Part shown: piece after piece, positions 1 to 8,399 of the stretch
How the letters are laid out: every line of letters begins with the position of its first letter
Position numbering within the stretch: the first letter of the stretch is position 1
Assembly (NCBI GenBank): GCA_009784235.1
Contig: WRCC01000002.1
Coordinates: 213,346 to 277,345, forward strand
Direction: 5' to 3'
DNA length: 64,000 nucleotides
Source: Alphaproteobacteria bacterium
GTDB taxonomy: Bacteria > Pseudomonadota > Alphaproteobacteria > Rs-D84
Notes under the pieces: generated by a model
Database searches by the model: none
What the model was told of the DNA's origin: nothing
What the model saw: only the letters and a program-made list of their open reading frames with translations
Position numbers and translations under genes: made by a program

Positions 1-1
1 A

Positions 2-1069
2 AACAATTCTAAATCGCAAATATCAATGTCACAATATTCACGCATTGTGCGCAGCGCGGGCGATACATCCGCGATGATTGGAATTGAAACCGGCGGCATT
101 GCATTCACATCGTCGGGCATGGAACGCGACAGCTGGAAAGCACTTTCAAAAAAACCACAAATGTATCAAACATCTGGTGGATTCGTCGGATTTACAGACC
201 GTTATTGGCAGACAGTCGTGCGTGCGGATGGCACAGGCGTCGCCGATGAAACAATGCGTATCCGTGGGCGCAGTGATGGAATGTTCCAAGCCGACATAGC
301 CCCAGAATCAACCATAATCGCACCAGGTGCAGAAATGACATGGACCGCAGTTGTTTTTGCAGGCCCGAAAAACCAAGCTGATTTGGCGGCTGCGGTTGCA
401 ATGATTCCGGGTATCGACCAGACGATTGATTATGGATGGTTTTGGTTCCTGACACGGCCGTTTTTATGGTCGATAAATGCTTTGCATGGATTGGTCGGTA
501 ATTACGGTATTGCGATTATTTTGTTCACAATTTTATTACGCATTTTAATGTGGCCGCTGACAAAAAAATCATTTACCGGCATGGCCGCGATGCAAAAAAT
601 GCAACCGGAAATGCAGCGCATACAAAAAATGTACGCCAACGACAAAATGCGCATGCAGCAAGAAATGATGGCGATGTACAAACGCCAAGGTTCATCGCCT
701 GTGTCCGGATGCTTGCCCATGATTTTACAGATTCCGATTTTCTTTGCGCTGTATAAAACATTGCTGATATCGGTTCCTATGCGCCAGGCAGACTTCCTGT
801 GGATAACCGACCTGTCCGCGATGGACCCGTTCTTTATACTGCCGATTTTAATGGGTGCGACAATGTGGTATCAACAACGCTTGCAAACTGGCGGTATGCA
901 AAACGCGGCGGCCGATGGTCCTGCGGCAAATATGCAGAAAATGATGAAATGGATGCCGCTGATATTCACCGCGATGTTCGCATGGATGCCCGCTGGATTG
1001 GTATTGTATTGGACGGTATCGAATTTGTTTGGCATCGGCCAATTGTGGTGGATTAAAAAGAAATCATAA
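2..1069 (+). CDS. yidC: Membrane protein insertase YidC (3' part, runs off the left edge)
   Basis: YidC/Oxa1 inserts and folds inner-membrane proteins, alone or with SecYEG. The reading frame is open to the window edge, so the N-terminal part (first membrane segment and much of the periplasmic domain) is missing; the Met codon at position 26 is internal. What remains holds the end of the periplasmic beta domain, then the conserved core: a segment with TRPFLW..INALHGLVGNYG, the long charged loop with TKKSFTGMAAMQKMQPEMQ, the GCLPMILQIPIFFALYK segment, and final helices ending in a Lys-rich tail. These are hallmark YidC signatures. A terminator follows nine bases after the stop, so it probably ends its transcription unit. 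Confidence 0.95.
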   Translation, partial: NNSKSQISMSQYSRIVRSAGDTSAMIGIETGGIAFTSSGMERDSWKALSKKPQMYQTSGGFVGFTDRYWQTVVRADGTGVADETMRIRGRSDGMFQADIAPESTIIAPGAEMTWTAVVFAGPKNQADLAAAVAMIPGIDQTIDYGWFWFLTRPFLWSINALHGLVGNYGIAIILFTILLRILMWPLTKKSFTGMAAMQKMQPEMQRIQKMYANDKMRMQQEMMAMYKRQGSSPVSGCLPMILQIPIFFALYKTLLISVPMRQADFLWITDLSAMDPFFILPILMGATMWYQQRLQTGGMQNAAADGPAANMQKMMKWMPLIFTAMFAWMPAGLVLYWTVSNLFGIGQLWWIKKKS

Positions 1070-1077
1070 ATTGTTAT

Positions 1078-1108
1078 GGGTGCAAATTTGCGCCCTTTAT
1101 TTTTTTAT
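1078..1108 (+). terminator. Rho-independent terminator after yidC
   Basis: GGGTGCAAA pairs with TTTGCGCCC (one G-T wobble), followed by TTTATTTTTTTAT. It lies just after the yidC stop codon. Confidence 0.7.
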
Positions 1109-1216
1109 ACAACTGGTCCGGCGTTAATATAAATGGATTGCGAATACCCAGTGCGCGCTTTGCAAATCCGACACAGGTTAATAATTGTAGAGGCGAAAGT
1201 TTTTTCGCCATTGATT

Positions 1217-1238
1217 GGGGCAAATAATTATTTGCCCC
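1217..1238. repeat. 22-bp perfect palindrome, copy 1
   Basis: Half-site GGGGCAAATAA is followed directly by its reverse complement. The same palindrome recurs exactly at 7378-7399 and as a variant at 19277-19300. It lies in the 1109-1511 gap, which otherwise holds only the promoter of the next gene and an open minus-strand frame (1074-1445) without a ribosome binding site. This copy has no T-run, so it is not an obvious terminator. Confidence 0.75.
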
Positions 1239-1457
1239 AACAAACACCCACCCATTTTTTTTCATCGCGTTCATCTCGCGCGCGCCGACCGGAATCAATC
1301 GCACACCGTCAATTCCAATTTGCACCAATATATATTTTTTGCTGGATGGTAGCAGAACACAACAATGCCTGAAATTTCGGCAAAATATTTGTGCAGATTT
1401 TTTATTTGTATTTCGCGTGAATGCGATAATTATGTTTTTGTTCATAATAATTAGCCC

Positions 1458-1486
1458 TTGACCGAAGTTATAAATTTTTCTAGGAT
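1458..1486 (+). promoter_or_regulatory. Putative sigma70-type promoter of the TPR gene
   Basis: TTGACC, 17-bp spacer, TAGGAT, about 25 bases before the start codon, with an AAGGAGAG ribosome binding site between. Confidence 0.5.
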
Positions 1487-1511
1487 TAATGCATAGGGAA
1501 AGGAGAGATTT

Positions 1512-2519
1512 ATGCCAGCCAAAAAGAAAAATGTGAAAACAATGCCGCGTCGCGCGGCCGCGAAACCCGTTGTGCATCCGGCCGTGCGTGTTGCGCCTGT
1601 TGCCAAAACTGATTCATCCCGATTCGCTTTGTATATCTATTGGTTGATTATCGTGTTCTTTGTAGGCGCGACATTTTATGTTTTGGGTCGTGGATATTCG
1701 ATAATGAATCCGGTTGTTGATAATGTTGAAATATCGGAACGGATGGACATGTCGCAATTGTCCGAACAAGAACGTATTGAAATCGCAACGCGTCATCTGA
1801 ATTCCGGCCGTGATAAATTGGTCGCAGGCCAAGCCGCAGATGCAATTACCGATTTAACCGTCGCATTGGAAGCAGCACCATTTTCCGCAATCGCGTTTGT
1901 GCTGCGCGGCGAAGCATATATGCAGTTGGCCGATTACGAACGTGCGTTGGCCGACCTCAACAATGCGCTGCGCCTGGATCCAGACAGCGCGATTGCTTTC
2001 TACGATCGCGCCATGCTGGAAATCCGCCAGGAAAACTTTAACGCTGCCGTTGCCGACCTTGGCCTGGCACTGGAAGCAAATCAGCGTCGCCCCAGCGATA
2101 TATTGTCCAATCATGATATCTTTTCACGTCGCGCGCAAATCATGCTGTGGAACAAAGATTGGCATGGTGCAATTGCCGATTATACTGCGGCGATTGGTGA
2201 AATGGCGGGCGATTTCCGTGATTATGCCGGCCGTGCCGAAGCATACACCGCAATTGGTCAATTCCAGTTGGCTGCGAATGATTACCTTGTCGCGATTGCA
2301 ATTATCGCAGACCAGGTTCAAAATGTTTCAACAGATGCGGCGCGCCGTGAATTATCCACAAATGCCCAGCTGTTCTTTGAAAAATCTGCTGCACTGCATG
2401 TAATGATGGGCGATACATCGGCCGCGCGCGTTGATTTAGAATCCGCCACTACATTGGCGAATGCACTGGGTGACACAGATACTGTAATCCGGTTGCAAAA
2501 ATTAATTGCAGAATTATAA
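1512..2519 (+). CDS. Membrane-anchored TPR-repeat protein
   Basis: 335 residues. A basic, Pro/Ala-rich N-terminus (about 1-35) is followed by one hydrophobic helix (about 36-60) and then a soluble region with several tetratricopeptide repeats, clearest at about residues 95-190 (for example LRGEAYMQLADYERALADLNNALRLDP). TPR arrays bind protein partners; with this topology the repeats probably lie in the periplasm and serve as a scaffold. The start is set by AAGGAGAG seven bases upstream. It has its own promoter and a shared terminator, so it looks monocistronic. No catalytic motif is visible and no specific function can be assigned. Confidence 0.8.
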   Translation: MPAKKKNVKTMPRRAAAKPVVHPAVRVAPVAKTDSSRFALYIYWLIIVFFVGATFYVLGRGYSIMNPVVDNVEISERMDMSQLSEQERIEIATRHLNSGRDKLVAGQAADAITDLTVALEAAPFSAIAFVLRGEAYMQLADYERALADLNNALRLDPDSAIAFYDRAMLEIRQENFNAAVADLGLALEANQRRPSDILSNHDIFSRRAQIMLWNKDWHGAIADYTAAIGEMAGDFRDYAGRAEAYTAIGQFQLAANDYLVAIAIIADQVQNVSTDAARRELSTNAQLFFEKSAALHVMMGDTSAARVDLESATTLANALGDTDTVIRLQKLIAEL

Positions 2520-2546
2520 AAAATCCGGCATACGCCGGATTTTTAT
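2518..2546. terminator. Bidirectional terminator between convergent genes
   Basis: ATCCGGC-ATAC-GCCGGAT with A-run upstream and T-run downstream. It serves the TPR gene on plus and the 2543-2878 gene on minus. Confidence 0.8.
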
Positions 2547-2878
2547 TCCACCCATCCTTTTGTTCGTGCAGCAACTGAAAGCGTTACCATCGCAGCCGAC
2601 CACAACCCAGCGGCGCGGTTTTCGGAATATATGTGTTGATGCGGCGCGCGGCGACGCAGTCCGTATTCTTGGATGACCGACAATTGTTCGCGCGATAATT
2701 TGCCCGACAAAAATAACCGCGTGACCAGTGTTTCGACATCAACCAATTCGCAAGGGCGAAAATTCCCCGTGCCGCCGCGATACATATGGTCACGGATTTG
2801 TGAACTGGATATAAACCAGAACCAAAGGCTTTCTGCGTCACGGAATTTTTGTGCGGTTGTTATATTGTTTGTTTGCAT
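2543..2878 (-). CDS. Small conserved alphaproteobacterial-type hypothetical protein
   Basis: 111 residues. The ATG at 2878 is chosen over an upstream start at 2902 because GGAGAGAG precedes it. The motif layout (LWFWFISSSQIR near the N-terminus, then RPCELVDVETLVTRL, then GLRRRAPH and a closing RAAGLWSAAM) recalls a conserved hypothetical family I associate with Alphaproteobacteria, in which an aromatic helix precedes an RPCEP-like motif. That match is from memory and unverified. No signal peptide or membrane segment; probably cytoplasmic. Function unknown. Confidence 0.7.
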   Translation of the reverse strand: MQTNNITTAQKFRDAESLWFWFISSSQIRDHMYRGGTGNFRPCELVDVETLVTRLFLSGKLSREQLSVIQEYGLRRRAPHQHIYSENRAAGLWSAAMVTLSVAARTKGWVE

Positions 2879-3080
2879 TTTCTCTCTCCTGTTTTTTGCC
2901 AAAGATGATTCTTAGGCATTTACTCCTATACTACGCAGGGTTGAATCAATCAATATATACAACCAATGATTGATATCGACATCAGACTTCTGCGATATTT
3001 TTAGTGACTATTGATTTTTAATATGATTCGTATGGGTAAAAAAATTGTCATTGCGAATACAATGACAAATGTATTTATGT

Positions 3081-3108
3081 TAAAAAATCCGCAATATGCG
3101 GATTTTAA
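3081..3108 (-). terminator. Terminator of the 3130-5792 exported-protein genes
   Basis: AATCCGCA and TGCGGATT pair around ATA. Read on minus, the hairpin is followed by six T. It lies about 20 bases past the stop of the 244-residue gene. Confidence 0.75.
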
Positions 3109-3129
3109 TTGTTTGCGTGGGTATCCGTA

Positions 3130-3864
3130 TCAGAATCCCCCCATGCCGCCGCGACCCGCCGTTTGGGCTTGCCGATTTCTATTATCGACTTCGGTCATTA
3201 CTGCCATTCCCATTGCGCTGCGACACCGTTCCATATTTGTCCAATCATTTTCCCATTGGCCAGTATTGCATCCATCAGGGGTTTTATTGCCAGTCAACAG
3301 GCGTACTTTATCTAGATCCGATTGCATTTGGCGTTGAACTTGGGACATATTTTGACGTGACGCAATATTTTCGCGTAACCGGGACATGTTATTAGATAGA
3401 CAGTCCAATCGGCCAGCAATCGTTGCTGGTACTTCGCAATCTTGCATTCCAGGTAACATATTTGCCGATGCGCCCGCACCACCGCCAGTTGCACCACCGC
3501 TGTTATCGCCGCGTGTTCCGCCTGCTGCTTCCAATCTTGATACTAATACTGCTTTTTGCAATTGCGTTTCGAATCTGCGAATGGTTGCTTCCAGAAAATC
3601 ATATTGCCGTTTCATTTCTTGGGTAATCAGGGTTGATTTCAGCGCGATAACTTGGTTCATTTCTTCGCGTTTTTCGGGCATGCGTGCCAAATCCTGGCTG
3701 GGGGTGGTTTCGCCAATGTTATATATGTGCACGTTGCACAGTGTGGCATACGGCAATACTTCTTCGGTGTTTCCGCGATTATCTTGACGGATAAAAATGC
3801 TGCCCGTTGCTGCAACGGCTGGGGTTACCAAAAGAGATAAAAATATGACTGCTATTTTTTTCAT
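3130..3864 (-). CDS. Unrecognised exported protein, 244 residues
   Basis: Clear signal peptide (MKKIAVIFLSLLVTPAVA, cleavage after about residue 18). The mature part has a helical, charged middle (about 65-110), a Gly/Ser/Ala-rich linker near 115-135 (SGGATGGGAGASA), four well-spaced cysteines after residue 140, another helical stretch and a Gly/Met-rich tail. It starts only eight bases after the stop of the 639-residue exported protein and has no ribosome binding site of its own, so the two are probably translationally coupled and act together. The helical exported layout loosely recalls VirB5-type minor pilus proteins, but I see no defining motif. Function unknown. Confidence 0.75.
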   Translation of the reverse strand: MKKIAVIFLSLLVTPAVAATGSIFIRQDNRGNTEEVLPYATLCNVHIYNIGETTPSQDLARMPEKREEMNQVIALKSTLITQEMKRQYDFLEATIRRFETQLQKAVLVSRLEAAGGTRGDNSGGATGGGAGASANMLPGMQDCEVPATIAGRLDCLSNNMSRLRENIASRQNMSQVQRQMQSDLDKVRLLTGNKTPDGCNTGQWENDWTNMERCRSAMGMAVMTEVDNRNRQAQTAGRGGMGGF

Positions 3865-3872
3865 TTTATTTA

Positions 3873-5792
3873 TTAATTCAATTGTTTAAATTGCATGTCC
3901 TTGCAATCTTGCTCGCTGATATCCATCAGAGACCGCGATGGTCCGCTCACAGGATAACAGGTACAGCTGCGACGAATACTATGCCACTCGCAACGGTTAT
4001 ATGATGCTTGGTGATTGCTAGAATTCTGAACTTGCGGAGTTATAAAGCCCAGTTCTCTTGTTTGCATTGTTTCGCATTCTGCTCTGTTACTATTAGTAAT
4101 TGTTCGAACCTGATTACCCAAATCGGTACAAGTGCAGATATTCGTTCTTTGGTTAAATTCACAGCGATTATATGATGCCGACGCTTGGGATGTTAGTTGG
4201 CGTTCTTCCAGGTCTGAATGACGAATGGTGTTACGTTTTGCGTTTACCAGATTCTGCAAAGTACCAATAGATGTTCGATTGACATCACCACCGCGGAAAC
4301 CGCCATGGCATACCATTTGATTTGTCTGCGGATTTGTCACCGGGTTATAATCTGTGCCCAAGACCAGTTCCAAGTCTTCGATGCCGACGACTGATTGCCG
4401 ACGACGATTACGTAATAATGATGCGCTGTTCAAAACATCTGATGCGCACGCAACTTCCATACGTGAACCACGTCCATCACCGCGCGTATAGCCGCCAGTT
4501 GGGTTACCCTGTGCATCCCATTGTGTTGGAATACAATTCTCACTTCTTAATTGTGCCATAGTACACGGCTGATTTCCAATATTTTGTTCAGGCCATATCC
4601 AATTCTGTTGTATTGTGTCCGAATTAGCCATAGTGCGAAGCAGTGTGCATCCACCTTGGTTTGGTGGGATAACCTTGCTGATTAAATCGGGGGTTGGTGC
4701 GCAACGTTCGTTATTACCTGGTCTGCAATTCGGATTATCACAAGTACAGTGCATAAAACGTAAAATCTGGTGTTCGCTGCACAAAAATTGTCCCCATACG
4801 TTGCAAGAATCATTCAGCATCATGTATATATCTGTGATATCAACGCCCAGTGTTTGTGCTTGGATAAGTGCGTCATACACGTTGTCCAATACGTCGTTAT
4901 ACGGGTCGAAAAACCGGAATGCTTTGGCGCGGAATGCCGCGACGCGACGCGGTCCAGTGCAATTATTACCATTGCGGTCGCATCCAGCGTATTCAAATGC
5001 AGCATCCATCGCGGCGCGTGCTTCGCGCAAATTAGCTTTCACATCATCCAATTTTGCTAAAATTTGACCGGATGCTTGTTCGCGTACCAATACGTCGATA
5101 TTTATCCCAGTTGCGGCCGCCGTCATTGCGGCGGCAGATGGTTCATTTGATGCCGCAACAACTGCGGGTTGCGCTGCTGCTGCGCGTTGTTGTTCCAGAA
5201 TTGATGCCATGCGTGCATCGGATTCTTCGGCCTGGGCCGCCATTTGATTTTGTAATTGCTGCATCTGCATGGCCATTTGCATCTGCATCTGTTGCATTTG
5301 TTGTTCAGCCGCTGCGGCTGCGCCTGCTTGGTCTGCGGCTGCGGCCTGGGCCGCCATTTGCATCTGCATTTGATTTTGTTGCGCAGTCGATTGCGCGACC
5401 AATTGCGCGGCAATCGCAAATACCAAATCATCGCCGTATTGCCGACATTCAGCGCTTGACTGAACGCATCCATTAACAATTCCCGCCGCAACGTTCATAT
5501 CCGCGCATCCGCCGCCGGTGCATCGTGGCTGGGCGCATCGCAAAATCACAGCATTACAGTTTCCGAAATTGGCCGCCGGTGCCGCGCCCCGGTTGCCCGG
5601 ATTCATCGCTGTATTCCATTGCTGATTATTCATCGCGCCGACATTACCAGAAAAAGCAGTCAGATTTCCGCCGCCCACGCCACCCGCGATAACCGGTGTT
5701 GGTGAATTAATCGGACTTTGCGCGGCAAATGCACCGGCACACAGAGCAAAGCCGGCAGAAAATGCGATAAAAGCAACGCGGATGAATTTCAT
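3873..5792 (-). CDS. Large Cys-rich exported protein with duplicated C-terminal motif
   Basis: 639 residues, not a family I recognise. A signal peptide of about 23 residues is followed by a Gly/Asn/Ala-rich stretch and a first Cys cluster (about 79-116). Residues 130-210 are an Ala/Gln/Met-rich region of probable coiled coil with repeated QMQMQM runs. A second domain with many cysteines spans about 270-500. The C-terminus holds two copies of one motif (about 540-577 and 597-634) of the form SYNRCE..CTC....R....C..MQ. The many Cys suggest disulfides and a periplasmic or surface location. GAGAGA precedes the ATG. It follows fabZ where lpxA would be expected in many relatives. Confidence 0.75.
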   Translation of the reverse strand: MKFIRVAFIAFSAGFALCAGAFAAQSPINSPTPVIAGGVGGGNLTAFSGNVGAMNNQQWNTAMNPGNRGAAPAANFGNCNAVILRCAQPRCTGGGCADMNVAAGIVNGCVQSSAECRQYGDDLVFAIAAQLVAQSTAQQNQMQMQMAAQAAAADQAGAAAAAEQQMQQMQMQMAMQMQQLQNQMAAQAEESDARMASILEQQRAAAAQPAVVAASNEPSAAAMTAAATGINIDVLVREQASGQILAKLDDVKANLREARAAMDAAFEYAGCDRNGNNCTGPRRVAAFRAKAFRFFDPYNDVLDNVYDALIQAQTLGVDITDIYMMLNDSCNVWGQFLCSEHQILRFMHCTCDNPNCRPGNNERCAPTPDLISKVIPPNQGGCTLLRTMANSDTIQQNWIWPEQNIGNQPCTMAQLRSENCIPTQWDAQGNPTGGYTRGDGRGSRMEVACASDVLNSASLLRNRRRQSVVGIEDLELVLGTDYNPVTNPQTNQMVCHGGFRGGDVNRTSIGTLQNLVNAKRNTIRHSDLEERQLTSQASASYNRCEFNQRTNICTCTDLGNQVRTITNSNRAECETMQTRELGFITPQVQNSSNHQASYNRCEWHSIRRSCTCYPVSGPSRSLMDISEQDCKDMQFKQLN

Positions 5793-5841
5793 ATTCTCTC
5801 TTTGTCGCAGTATATCAGAAAATCAATAAAAATGGAAGCAA

Positions 5842-6282
5842 TTAATTGGGATTTGTTGATTGCATTACGGCGGTAAATGTTGCTTCGGATACTTTCCGGC
5901 CGCCGACCATCGCAATGCCGTGAAATTTCCACAGCGACATTTTTTTCGTAACCAATTCAACATGCAGTTCCAGAACATCGCCCGGCTTTACCATATGAAA
6001 GAATTTAATTTTTTCCATTGTTGTAAAGTATCCGAGTGTTTCCGCGCCATTCGTATTCATATTTTGAAACGCGATAAAGCACGCGGTTTGCGCCATTGCT
6101 TCGACTTGCAATACGCCCGGCATAATCGGATTGCCTGGAAAATGCCCGGCGCACCAAAATTCATCATCACGCACATTTTTAATCGCGACACCGCTGGACG
6201 TGTCGTATTCGCGAACTTCATCAATCATCAGCATATCGCCGCGATGTGGAATTATAGATTCAATGTATTTTTTATCGAACAT
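5842..6282 (-). CDS. fabZ: 3-hydroxyacyl-[ACP] dehydratase FabZ
   Basis: FabZ removes water from 3-hydroxyacyl-ACP in fatty acid elongation; its substrate pool also feeds lipid A synthesis, which explains its pairing with lpxD. 146 residues, normal for the family. The hot-dog-fold active site is visible: His47 in GHFPGNPIMPGV and Glu61 in QVEAMAQ. The start lies three bases after the lpxD stop, so the two are co-transcribed and probably coupled. In many proteobacteria lpxA follows fabZ; here an unrelated exported-protein gene follows instead. Confidence 0.95.
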   Translation of the reverse strand: MFDKKYIESIIPHRGDMLMIDEVREYDTSSGVAIKNVRDDEFWCAGHFPGNPIMPGVLQVEAMAQTACFIAFQNMNTNGAETLGYFTTMEKIKFFHMVKPGDVLELHVELVTKKMSLWKFHGIAMVGGRKVSEATFTAVMQSTNPN

Positions 6283-6285
6283 TTT

Positions 6286-7329
6286 TTACTTCTTTACCTG
6301 TGCGCGCAGCCATGCATGCATGCGCATATACTCCATCGCGTTGGTTGCGGGATAGCCCAAGACTTTTTCGCCGGCTGGTACATTGCGAAACAATCCGGAT
6401 TTTGCGGCGATTTCGGCATCTTCACCAATGTGTACACCGTTGGCCAGGCCGACATTTCCGCCCAAAACTGCGCGGTCGCCAATGACAACGCCGCCGGCCA
6501 GGCCGGTCAGCGCCGCCAAGAAACATTCGCAGCCGATTACAACACCGTGTGCAACTTGGACCAAGTTATCAATTTTTGTTCCATCGCCGATTTTGGTATC
6601 GGTCAGCAATCCGCGGTCGATACATGACATAGCGCCGACGGCAACCCGGTCACCCAAAACAACGCGTCCGGCATGCGGCATGAAAATATTTTTTCCGTCT
6701 TGGCGGGTGTATCCGAAACCATCCTTGCCAATTGATGCATTGTTGTAAATCACGCAATCGGTGCCGATGGTGGCATTGTCAATAAACGCATTTGGGCCGA
6801 CGATTGTATTCGCACCGATAATTGCGCCGCCGCCGATATATGCGCCAGATTCAATTCGCACGCCGGCATCAATTACCGCGCCGCGTGCGATATGTGCGAA
6901 TGGACCGACATAGACACTGCGCTTGTTTTTGAAAATTACACCGCGTTCAATGTGCGCATCCAAAGATATTCCGCGTGGGGCGGGGCGCTTATATACTTCG
7001 CCCAATATTTTTACCATCGCGCCACGTGGCGATTCAGTGATTAATAATGTCGCATCTTTTGGTGCATCTTTGACGTGTTCCGGTTGCACGACAATAACGG
7101 ACGCGCGCGATTTTCTAAGAATATCAATTGGCAAAATTTTAAATCCGCTTGCATTTTGTTCCGTTGAATAGAATGTCAATTGGCCATTCGCCGCGTCTGC
7201 AATCGGTGCGATTCCGCTGACCACGGTTTTTTTATCACCGCGCAATTCCAGGCCGAATTTTTCAGCCAGTTGGCCGGCGGTTGTTTTATTCCCGCGCGGC
7301 GCGAATAAAAAACATAATAACTTCTTCAT
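6286..7329 (-). CDS. lpxD: UDP-3-O-acylglucosamine N-acyltransferase LpxD
   Basis: LpxD adds the second 3-hydroxyacyl chain (from ACP) to UDP-3-O-acylglucosamine in lipid A synthesis. 347 residues. An N-terminal uridine-binding domain (about 1-100) precedes a long left-handed beta helix of hexapeptide repeats (about 105-310, e.g. GAYIGGGAIIGANTIVG), with the conserved KDGFGY segment and the catalytic-type VQVAHGVVIG His. A helical C-terminal tail closes the protein. AAGGATT precedes the ATG. Its presence implies the cell makes lipid A. Confidence 0.95.
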   Translation of the reverse strand: MKKLLCFLFAPRGNKTTAGQLAEKFGLELRGDKKTVVSGIAPIADAANGQLTFYSTEQNASGFKILPIDILRKSRASVIVVQPEHVKDAPKDATLLITESPRGAMVKILGEVYKRPAPRGISLDAHIERGVIFKNKRSVYVGPFAHIARGAVIDAGVRIESGAYIGGGAIIGANTIVGPNAFIDNATIGTDCVIYNNASIGKDGFGYTRQDGKNIFMPHAGRVVLGDRVAVGAMSCIDRGLLTDTKIGDGTKIDNLVQVAHGVVIGCECFLAALTGLAGGVVIGDRAVLGGNVGLANGVHIGEDAEIAAKSGLFRNVPAGEKVLGYPATNAMEYMRMHAWLRAQVKK

Positions 7330-7359
7330 GAGAATCCTTGCGTATAATTGGCGGGATTA

Positions 7360-7399
7360 TAAAACAAAAAAAACAAAGGGGCAAATAATTATTTGCCCC
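7360..7399 (-). terminator. Palindrome copy 2 acting as terminator
   Basis: The 22-bp palindrome also present at 1217-1238 (half-site GGGGCAAATAA) is followed on minus by TTTGTTTTTTTTGTTTT. It lies between the stop of the 311-residue gene and the lpxD start, so some transcription may stop here. Confidence 0.6.
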
Positions 7400-7420
7400 T
7401 GGGTAGTTTTGTGCGCAGTT

Positions 7421-8356
7421 CTAAGGGCAAGATGCCAATTGATTCATAACATTCCGAACATCGCGGTTGATATCAACCGTAATTTGCCGTTGCAGCCCAT
7501 CGGTATAAGTAAATTCAAACGGGTGATTTTCCCACCAAGGCACAGCTGCGTAAATTTGACCAAATGGTGCCAGTAACGAATTAAACCAAGCGCGCCCGCG
7601 GCACAGGCAAGTGTTGCGTACGTCCGCGACTGTTTCCGCCGTTGCCGTTCCGCCGGCGAACGAAGCGGACAAATCGGCGTCAGACATCATCAAACACCGC
7701 GCACCGAATCCATAAAAATTCGCATCGTCCAAGACGAATTTATAGACCAATCCCGGTGTCGCACCCGCACGGCGCAAATGATACGTAATCCCATCACGGC
7801 AACAAGAATTTGATGCCGCCATCAATAATTTATATCGGGCAAGCAGCGGTGCCGCATCCGGGTCATTTGCGTCCAGGTGCCCATCGCATTGCAGCGCGGC
7901 TATTATATTATCCATGCGGTCGGCGGCCAATACGGGCCGACGCGGCGCCACTGTTTCACGCACATGTGGTTTGGTACGCCAGATATGACATTCTAAATCC
8001 GTGTTGAACGGACATTCCGAAGTATATAAAACCATCGGCCGCATGATATTTGCTGCGCGTGGCATCCGCTTGAAATCGCAAATCGGCGATTCAATTTCGC
8101 ATGATGGTTCTTGGATAACAATTTGAATTTTTTGGGTGTCAAAAATATCATTGGTCGAATTGTATTCTTGGTACATCGGCGCATTATCTGCAAAATCAAT
8201 CAAGTCCGGATTATAAATCGAATCGTCCCACCATGGAATTCCATATTCATCAATTGTGCGTGCAGTTTGATGCGGAAAAAACACATTGTCGGACGCATGT
8301 GCAGTTGCGACAATGGCAAGAATTGAAACAGCAAAAATTGATTTAATCTTTATCAT
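7421..8356 (-). CDS. Unrecognised exported protein inserted between skp and lpxD
   Basis: 311 residues with a signal peptide (MIKIKSIFAVSILAIVATAHAS). The ATG at 8356 is preferred over a TTG at 8380 because the signal peptide begins there; no clear ribosome binding site is present. The mature part has about ten cysteines, several near Asp/Pro-rich segments (CEIESPICDF, CPFNTDLECHIW, NSCCRDGITYHL) and a late CLCRGRAWFN motif. It recalls the cysteine style of the other exported unknowns of this window, notably the one at 32677-33498, but I cannot name a family. It separates two genes that are normally adjacent. Function unknown. Confidence 0.75.
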   Translation of the reverse strand: MIKIKSIFAVSILAIVATAHASDNVFFPHQTARTIDEYGIPWWDDSIYNPDLIDFADNAPMYQEYNSTNDIFDTQKIQIVIQEPSCEIESPICDFKRMPRAANIMRPMVLYTSECPFNTDLECHIWRTKPHVRETVAPRRPVLAADRMDNIIAALQCDGHLDANDPDAAPLLARYKLLMAASNSCCRDGITYHLRRAGATPGLVYKFVLDDANFYGFGARCLMMSDADLSASFAGGTATAETVADVRNTCLCRGRAWFNSLLAPFGQIYAAVPWWENHPFEFTYTDGLQRQITVDINRDVRNVMNQLASCP

Positions 8357-8371
8357 TTTATTTTTTATTTT

Positions 8372-8391
8372 GGGGCGCAAATATGCGCCCC
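8372..8391. repeat. GC-rich hairpin in the leader between skp and the next gene
   Basis: GGGGCGCA and TGCGCCCC pair around AATA. On minus it is followed by an A-rich, not T-rich, stretch, so it is not a standard terminator. It could protect the 3' end of the skp message or affect translation of the next gene. Confidence 0.5.
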
Positions 8392-8399
8392 AACTATTT

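Noticed and set aside
2341..2360. TTATCCACA word as a DnaA box or origin
   Set aside because: A single copy inside the TPR coding region, without clustering or an AT-rich unwinding region.
8357..8380. TTG at 8380 as the start of the 7421-8356 gene
   Set aside because: It falls in the GC-rich hairpin and would put eight polar residues before the signal peptide. ATG at 8356 gives a standard signal peptide.
8372..8391. Terminator of skp
   Set aside because: On minus the hairpin is followed by an A-rich stretch, not T, so it does not fit a standard terminator.
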